Assembly: GCA_022059125.1 (NCBI GenBank)
Contig: JAEUWY010000007.1
Span: forward strand, 226,768 to 290,767
Direction of reading: 5' to 3'
Source: Corynespora cassiicola
Taxonomy: Eukaryota > Ascomycota > Dothideomycetes > Pleosporales > Corynesporascaceae
Length of the DNA: 64,000 nt
In this document: positions 58,978-64,000 of the stretch, piece by piece
Layout: the number at the start of each line of letters is the position of its first letter
Position numbering within the stretch: position 1 is the first letter of the stretch
The notes under the pieces: generated by a model
Database searches by the model: none
Told to the model about the DNA's origin: nothing
Seen by the model: the letters and a program-made list of their open reading frames with translations, nothing else
Position numbers and translations under genes: made by a program

Positions 58978-59486
58978 CTAATCACGAATACACTCTCCGA
59001 ATACCTGTCAACCATCAGCGAATTCCCATTGAATACCACCATTGTCAATCACTTACCGTGCCAAAGTCCGTGTTAGTCCAGCCGCCAAATCCATCGCAAT
59101 AATTACCCTCCTGGTACTTCATGCACTCGTCGAAAGTGATCCGATGAGTGCCGCCGTTGACCTTATAGTTACCCCAGAAAATCTGTTGTTCACCATAGCC
59201 GTCAGGAACGTTACTAATCTTCAGCTGGTAGACATTGCTGGCTGAATTGCCGCCAGGAACCGTCAAAGGGGTGCTGAACGTCCCGCAGTAGAGGCGAGCT
59301 GCATTTCGCCAAGCATAAATATCTTTGTACCGGCAAGTCCGGCCTACGTCGTCGTCTAGGAATGTCATTAGAAAGGGGCGGGAGGTAAGAGGACTACAAC
59401 GTACCTTGTTTGTGGCAGCCGCTAGCCGCGAAGGCATTACCAATAGTTGCAGAGAACGCGAGGACAGTAGCCACTTTGATTTGCAT
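58978..59486 (-). CDS. Small secreted cysteine-rich protein (effector candidate)
   Basis: Complement of join 58978..59004, 59057..59355, 59405..59486 (135 aa). Signal peptide MQIKVATVLAFSATIGNAFA, mature start ASGCHKQ. Six cysteines, two of them in TCRYKDIYAW and RLYCGTF, plus FDECMKY, NYCDGF and the last in GECIRD. That last Cys is supplied only if the third exon (52-nt intron ending TTGACAG) is used, which gives an even number. Without it the frame ends shortly after FGT. The body (NVYQLKISNVPDGYGEQQ) suggests a compact beta fold. No family is recognised. The gene lies alone in AT-rich subtelomeric sequence, about 4.5 kb from the telomere, a typical setting for fast-evolving effectors. Confidence 0.75.
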
Positions 59487-59639
59487 TGTGGTAGAGTGTC
59501 GTATGATGAATTTGAGTACTAAGAATCAAAAAGGGTTTGTCGTTGAGTATGGTGTAGTGCAGGTATCAGGGAATGAACAGATGGGAAGTAGCAATGTCGA
59601 CTGTTCTCCGTCTCTTATATAGTCGCTTGGAAAATCGGC

Positions 59640-61508
59640 TTCTACCTTAATACACTATCTAAATTTAATCCCGCGTAAGCCAACAGGGGTCTGTTATTGA
59701 TATCTTCTAGTCAGGTTTAGCTTAGAACAAGGTGAGAAAAGCTAGCTAAATTATCAGCTAAACTAATAGATGTAAGGCAAACTGATCATTTTCCAACTTT
59801 TTTAATTATAGCTATTAGTATAAGTTAACTGTAATTTTTATAAGTAATTTTAATAAAGTAGTTGCAGCGTAGCTGCAGAGTAGACAGAACAGTTTTTATA
59901 ACACTATGCTAGGTTAGAAAAAGCAGAGTAATAGATCCCTACTCGCTTACGCGGGATGAAAGCTTAAACAGTATATTGAGATAGAAGCTAGTTTTGCAAG
60001 CGACTGTATCGAGATTTTCCTGTTCTATAATAGAAGTGTGTAGGGTCGAACAACGTCCTAATCCGGAATGTGCTGCTTAAGAAGTGCTGTTTCAGCTGAT
60101 ATAAGAGGCCGTGCACAGGGTGCTGACGAACACGATCTTTTTATAAAGCGTCGAAATCCTTTACCACAGCTCTGCTCTCAGGAGTTCCCTATTCTGTAAT
60201 AACGTAAAGAATAAGCGAGCGGCGCGGACAAGCGAGCGGTTTATCTCCTGACTGCCCCAGCGCGCACTACTTACACTTATCTAGAGAGCTGTAAAAGTTC
60301 TTTTCTCTCAGCTTTACTGGGCCAGAACTAAATAATAAATACGGATAATAAGTATAAACAGTAATAACGCTGGTTAGGCGTTTAATAAAACAGTAACTTA
60401 TACTTATAATACTACTACTTAAAAAATTCTAATTAATCTATAAAGAGGCCTCTATAGTTTTTATTTTTTTAATTATTTAAAATAAATTTATATAAAGTAT
60501 ATAACGCGCTGCTACTATATATAACATTTTTAAAATTATAATTTATTATTAACGCGCTAAATATTTATAATAATTTAGATTTTAGTACTGTATTTTACTA
60601 TATTCTCTTTATTTTTTAGTTTTAATTACTTTACTATACTTTATTTTATTTTATTATCAATAAATTAGTATAAAAAGCTAAATATTTTTATTAAAGCTGT
60701 GCTATAGATTATAAGTGAGTATAATAGCTATTTATTATAATATAGTTTTAGAAAAATCTAAGCAGATAATATTAAAAGCGTAGTTTTAATTATATATATA
60801 ATTACGCGTTTAAAAAGAAACTACTATACTATATTATATAACTAAAAAAAATATATATAATTTAAAATTTATATTTTAATAAAGTAAGCGCTTATAAGCA
60901 CTAATAGTAAATATTTATAATAAATATAGATAAGCGTAGTTACTATATATATATATAGTCTGTATAATTATACTTTATTATTATATTTATTTTATTAGTA
61001 AATCTATTATTTAAAATTAATTATTAATTTATTATACTTTATTGCTAATAAAAAAATTTATATAATATATTATATATTATTTTACTTATATAACTTTAGT
61101 AGTATGTATTTTTAAAAATTAATTTAAAAAGTTATTTACTTTTTAATATTACTTATAGTTTATAGTATAGTTTTAATATTATAAATGTTTTTTAAAATAA
61201 GTACTACTTTAGAATTACGCGTATTTTTAATTTTAACTAATAGTAATATTAGTACTAAAACTACTACTAGTATAATTATATAATCTAATACAGTAGATAA
61301 TAATTCTAACTATTATTCTACGAGAAATTACGCTGTATTTCTAAATCTTTAGCTAATAAAAATACTAAAAAAAAACTAAGCGAAATTAAATAATAGTATA
61401 TTTCTAACAGCGTATTTTATAGTTTTTTTAGTAATTATACAGAGAAACAGCACAGTAGATGTAGAGTTAGAGTTAGATATATACTTAAATCGCGAATATT
61501 TACTGTAA
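59640..61508. other. AT-rich subtelomeric region without recognisable genes
   Basis: RIP-like composition from about 60340 on. The part at 60040-60340 is less AT-rich and could be an old LTR or other repeat, but no partner copy is in the window. No coding frame is legible. Confidence 0.45.
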
Positions 61509-61693
61509 TTTTACTTAAATTTTAATTTATAATCTGTATAAGCGTGCAGAATTAATTTAAATATTTAGCTATATTCTATATTTTTATTTAAATTTTAATT
61601 TACAATATATACGAGCGTATAGAATTAATTTAAGTATTTAGCTATATTCTATAATTTTACTTAAATTTTAATTTATAATCTGTATAAACGTGC
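61509..61693 (+). repeat. ~73-bp tandem repeat, about 2.5 copies
   Basis: Units share TTTTAATTTATAATCTGTATA and end TATTTAGCTATATTCTATA. The third unit is cut off where the LTR at 61694 begins. Confidence 0.7.
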
Positions 61694-62052
61694 TGTAACG
61701 AACCTTGTCCGTATAAAATTTAAATTTACTTTCTAGTATTACGCACGTAACCTCAACTTCTAACTAAACTTTAACTTTAACTTTTAATCTAACTCTAATT
61801 TAAGTCTAAATATCTAGCTATTTAAATTTTTTATTTTTTTATAACTAAGACAGCACTAAGCTAAACTAGAAATAAAAGATTTTAAAAAAGAATATAAAAG
61901 AACGTAACATTTCTAAATAGTTCTATAATCTAGAAATGTTCTTTTGTATAAAACCTATAGGCTCTAACTTATAATTATTTTTTAGTTCTATAAATTTTTA
62001 TTCTAAGTAGTATTTAAGCTGTATCGGAAATAAGTCGCTCTGTATTTTTATA
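61694..62052 (+). repeat. LTR of a related Ty3/gypsy element, opposite orientation
   Basis: Starts TGTAACGAACCTTGTCCGTA and ends CTCTGTATTTTTATA. It is the reverse complement, with mutations, of the 361-bp LTRs at 5573 and 12404. By comparison with the RT strand of the complete element, this is the 5' LTR. Confidence 0.85.
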
Positions 62053-63873
62053 TTATATTTCTAAACTTTTTTTTACTAGTAACAGCTTAAAAATATTACT
62101 TTTCTATTTATTATAAAAGAGAAGTATAACTAGATAGTATACGTATTAGACTAGATCTGTTCTAAATTACTACGTACGTTTTTAATTTTTAGTAAAATTA
62201 AAATTCTTTAAATTTTTTAATAAATAAAACTTTTAAATTTAGAACTTCTACTTCTACGTAAGTTAAATTACTTTTAAAAAAAATACGTTATACGCTAAAA
62301 TAAAAACTAAGTAATTACTAAAAACTTACTAGAATTAATTTTAACTATTAATATTTAGTATTATATACTTTCTAAATACTTCTGCGGAAAAAGCTGTTTA
62401 AAAATTAAGCTAGCTATAAAAACAGTTTTAACTTTCTAATAATAATTTAGAACCTACTAGATTTTTATACTAATCTAATAACAGTAATTTCTATTTTATA
62501 CTAATAGAGGTAGAAATTTTATAGTTATAAGCTAGAATACTAGAACTTAAAGCCGCCGCTGCAGACTTTTCTCTCTAAAATAAAAAATAATTAGAACTGT
62601 TACTATTAACTCGCATCTAACAACTATTTAAATTACTTTTAATTTTAGTTTAAATAAAGTTATCTAAATAAATTTTTAAAATTAAGCTTTTTAGCAACAG
62701 AAAAACTGTTACTTTTCTATAATAGCTAGCTTTTATCTAAAATTATTTTAATATTAATTAGAACTACTATTTTACTAAGTAAGCTTATATAGCGGAAGTT
62801 TAAAAACATATATTAGAACTAGTTTAAAAATACTTAGAGCTCTGTTATTTAGCTAATAACTTTTAAAAATAGTTTTTTAACGTAGAGAAAATATTTAACT
62901 TTTTAAAATTATATTTTATTTTAGAAAATAAAAAAGTAGAAAATTAAGTAGTTTTCTACTAGTTACAGATAGAACAAAAAAAATCTTTTTCTATTTTTAA
63001 AGTTTAATTTCTATCTGCTGCTATTAAAAACAGAGTATAAAAAAAAAATAGTTTTTTTATTTATAAAAAAAAATAACTTTAGCTCTGCGAGTTCTAAACT
63101 TTAAATTTAAATTTTTATAAAATAACTTTTTCAATAACATAGTAAAATATTTTTTCTTCTATAATATAAAATACTAAAATATCTCTGTATCTGCTATTAG
63201 CAGAAATAGAAAAAATAATTCTAGTTCTACTTTATATAAAGTTTTAGAGAATTAGAAGCTAACCAGCTTATCTGCAGTACTTATATAAAAAAAAAAACTA
63301 CTTATTAGCGTACTATCTGTATAGAGTTATTATTACTATACTACTGCAAAATTAGTAAGCTATCTAAAACAGCTCTAGCTATAAAAAAAAACTACTATAA
63401 CTATAGTAAATAAAGCTATTTTATACGCAATTATAACTTTTTATAAATAAGCTAAATTTCTATTAAAAATAATTTATAAAATTAATTTAAAAATAAAATT
63501 AATTTTAACAAACCGGATCTAGTTTAACTAGAAAATAAAAACGCTTAAAAAAAATCTCTGCCCTAAATTACGGCAAGTATAATCTATTTAATATAAATTT
63601 ATTAAACTTATTAAAAAGCTATTATTTTTAAATACTTTCTGTTTTCTATTCTAACAGGCTTAAAATTTATTTATATTTTTTTATTAATACTAGCGTATAA
63701 AAATTTTTATTTATTAATACTTTTATTACAGCGTTTTTAGTTTGTACTTTTTAAGTATCTATTTAAAAACGACTCTATAAAGTTAAAGTATAAGAGTTCT
63801 AAGATTTAATTAAATTTTTAGCTACTTATTATATTTATTTTTATTTTCGCTTAGATAAACGTACTATTTTAAA
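62053..63873 (+). mobile_element. 5' internal fragment of the gypsy element, truncated at the telomere
   Basis: About 1.82 kb that matches the reverse complement of about 10585-12403 in the complete element, for example around GATAAACGTACTATTTTAAA at its right end. It stops abruptly where telomeric repeats begin, so the rest of the element has been lost. Confidence 0.82.
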
Positions 63874-64000
63874 TTAGGGTTTTTTAGGTTTTTAGGTTTT
63901 TAGGTTTTTAGGGTTAGGGTTAGGGTTAGGGTTAGGGTTAGGGTTAGGGTTAGGGTTAGGGTTAGGGTTAGGGTTAGGGTTAGGGTTAGGGTTAGGGTTA
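63874..64000 (+). repeat. Telomere, with degenerate proximal repeats
   Basis: Starts TTAGGG, then about four T-rich variants (TTTTTTAGG, TTTTTAGG), then perfect TTAGGG from 63908 to the end of the window (15.5 units). The G-rich strand runs outward, so the right edge of the window is the chromosome end. Confidence 0.98.

Noticed and set aside
60040..60340. Possible solo LTR in less AT-rich patch
   Set aside because: No partner copy, no clear TG...CA ends and no target duplication could be found.

Overview
This is the right end of a chromosome of a filamentous ascomycete (Pezizomycotina). The window ends in about 15 TTAGGG repeats. Genes carry short GT-AG introns, mostly 44-140 nt, with CTGAC-like branch sites. 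Families include secreted GH37 trehalase, cutinase, fungal rhodopsin-domain membrane proteins, a Zn2Cys6 regulator, P450s and MFS pumps. Long AT-rich blocks look like transposons mutated by RIP (repeat-induced point mutation). The cutinase suggests a plant-associated lifestyle. I do not assign a species. Layout: 0.6-4.7 kb holds trehalase and cutinase. 4.9-13.9 kb is a Fot1/Pot2-like DNA transposon (TA duplication, 49-bp inverted ends) carrying a nested 7.19-kb Ty3/gypsy element with two 361-bp LTRs. 13.9-23.6 kb is a decayed biosynthetic locus: P450 pseudogene, rhodopsin-domain pseudogene, intact EthD protein, broken UbiA-type terpene cyclase, frameshifted Zn2Cys6 regulator and broken O-methyltransferase. 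24.3-26.1 kb is a second copy of the DNA transposon without the nested retroelement, so it shows the empty site. 26.2-51.8 kb is a gene-rich, apparently intact block. 51.8-54.1 kb has a small Cys/His protein and a kinase-like gene. 54.4-64.0 kb is AT-rich transposon debris with one small secreted cysteine-rich protein gene, then a retroelement fragment joined directly to the telomere. The most interesting block is 28-43.5 kb. It contains a canonical multicopper oxidase and, divergently transcribed from it, a paralogue with an intact six-exon reading frame but almost all copper ligands replaced. Next come a full-length nitric oxide synthase (oxygenase plus reductase), an MFS exporter, a small secreted precursor with four near-identical 19-residue repeats separated by Lys-Arg (Kex2-type) sites, a UstYa/DUF3328 oxidase of the kind that cyclises dikaritin RiPPs, and a secreted M20 metallopeptidase. 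Precursor, UstYa and exporter make a minimal fungal RiPP cluster. The nearby NO synthase and oxidase pair suggest, as a hypothesis, oxidative or nitrative tailoring of a Trp/His-containing core peptide. I found no PKS or NRPS in the window. All splice junctions were placed by hand from reading-frame continuity and splice consensus. Family assignments come from motif recognition, not from database searches.
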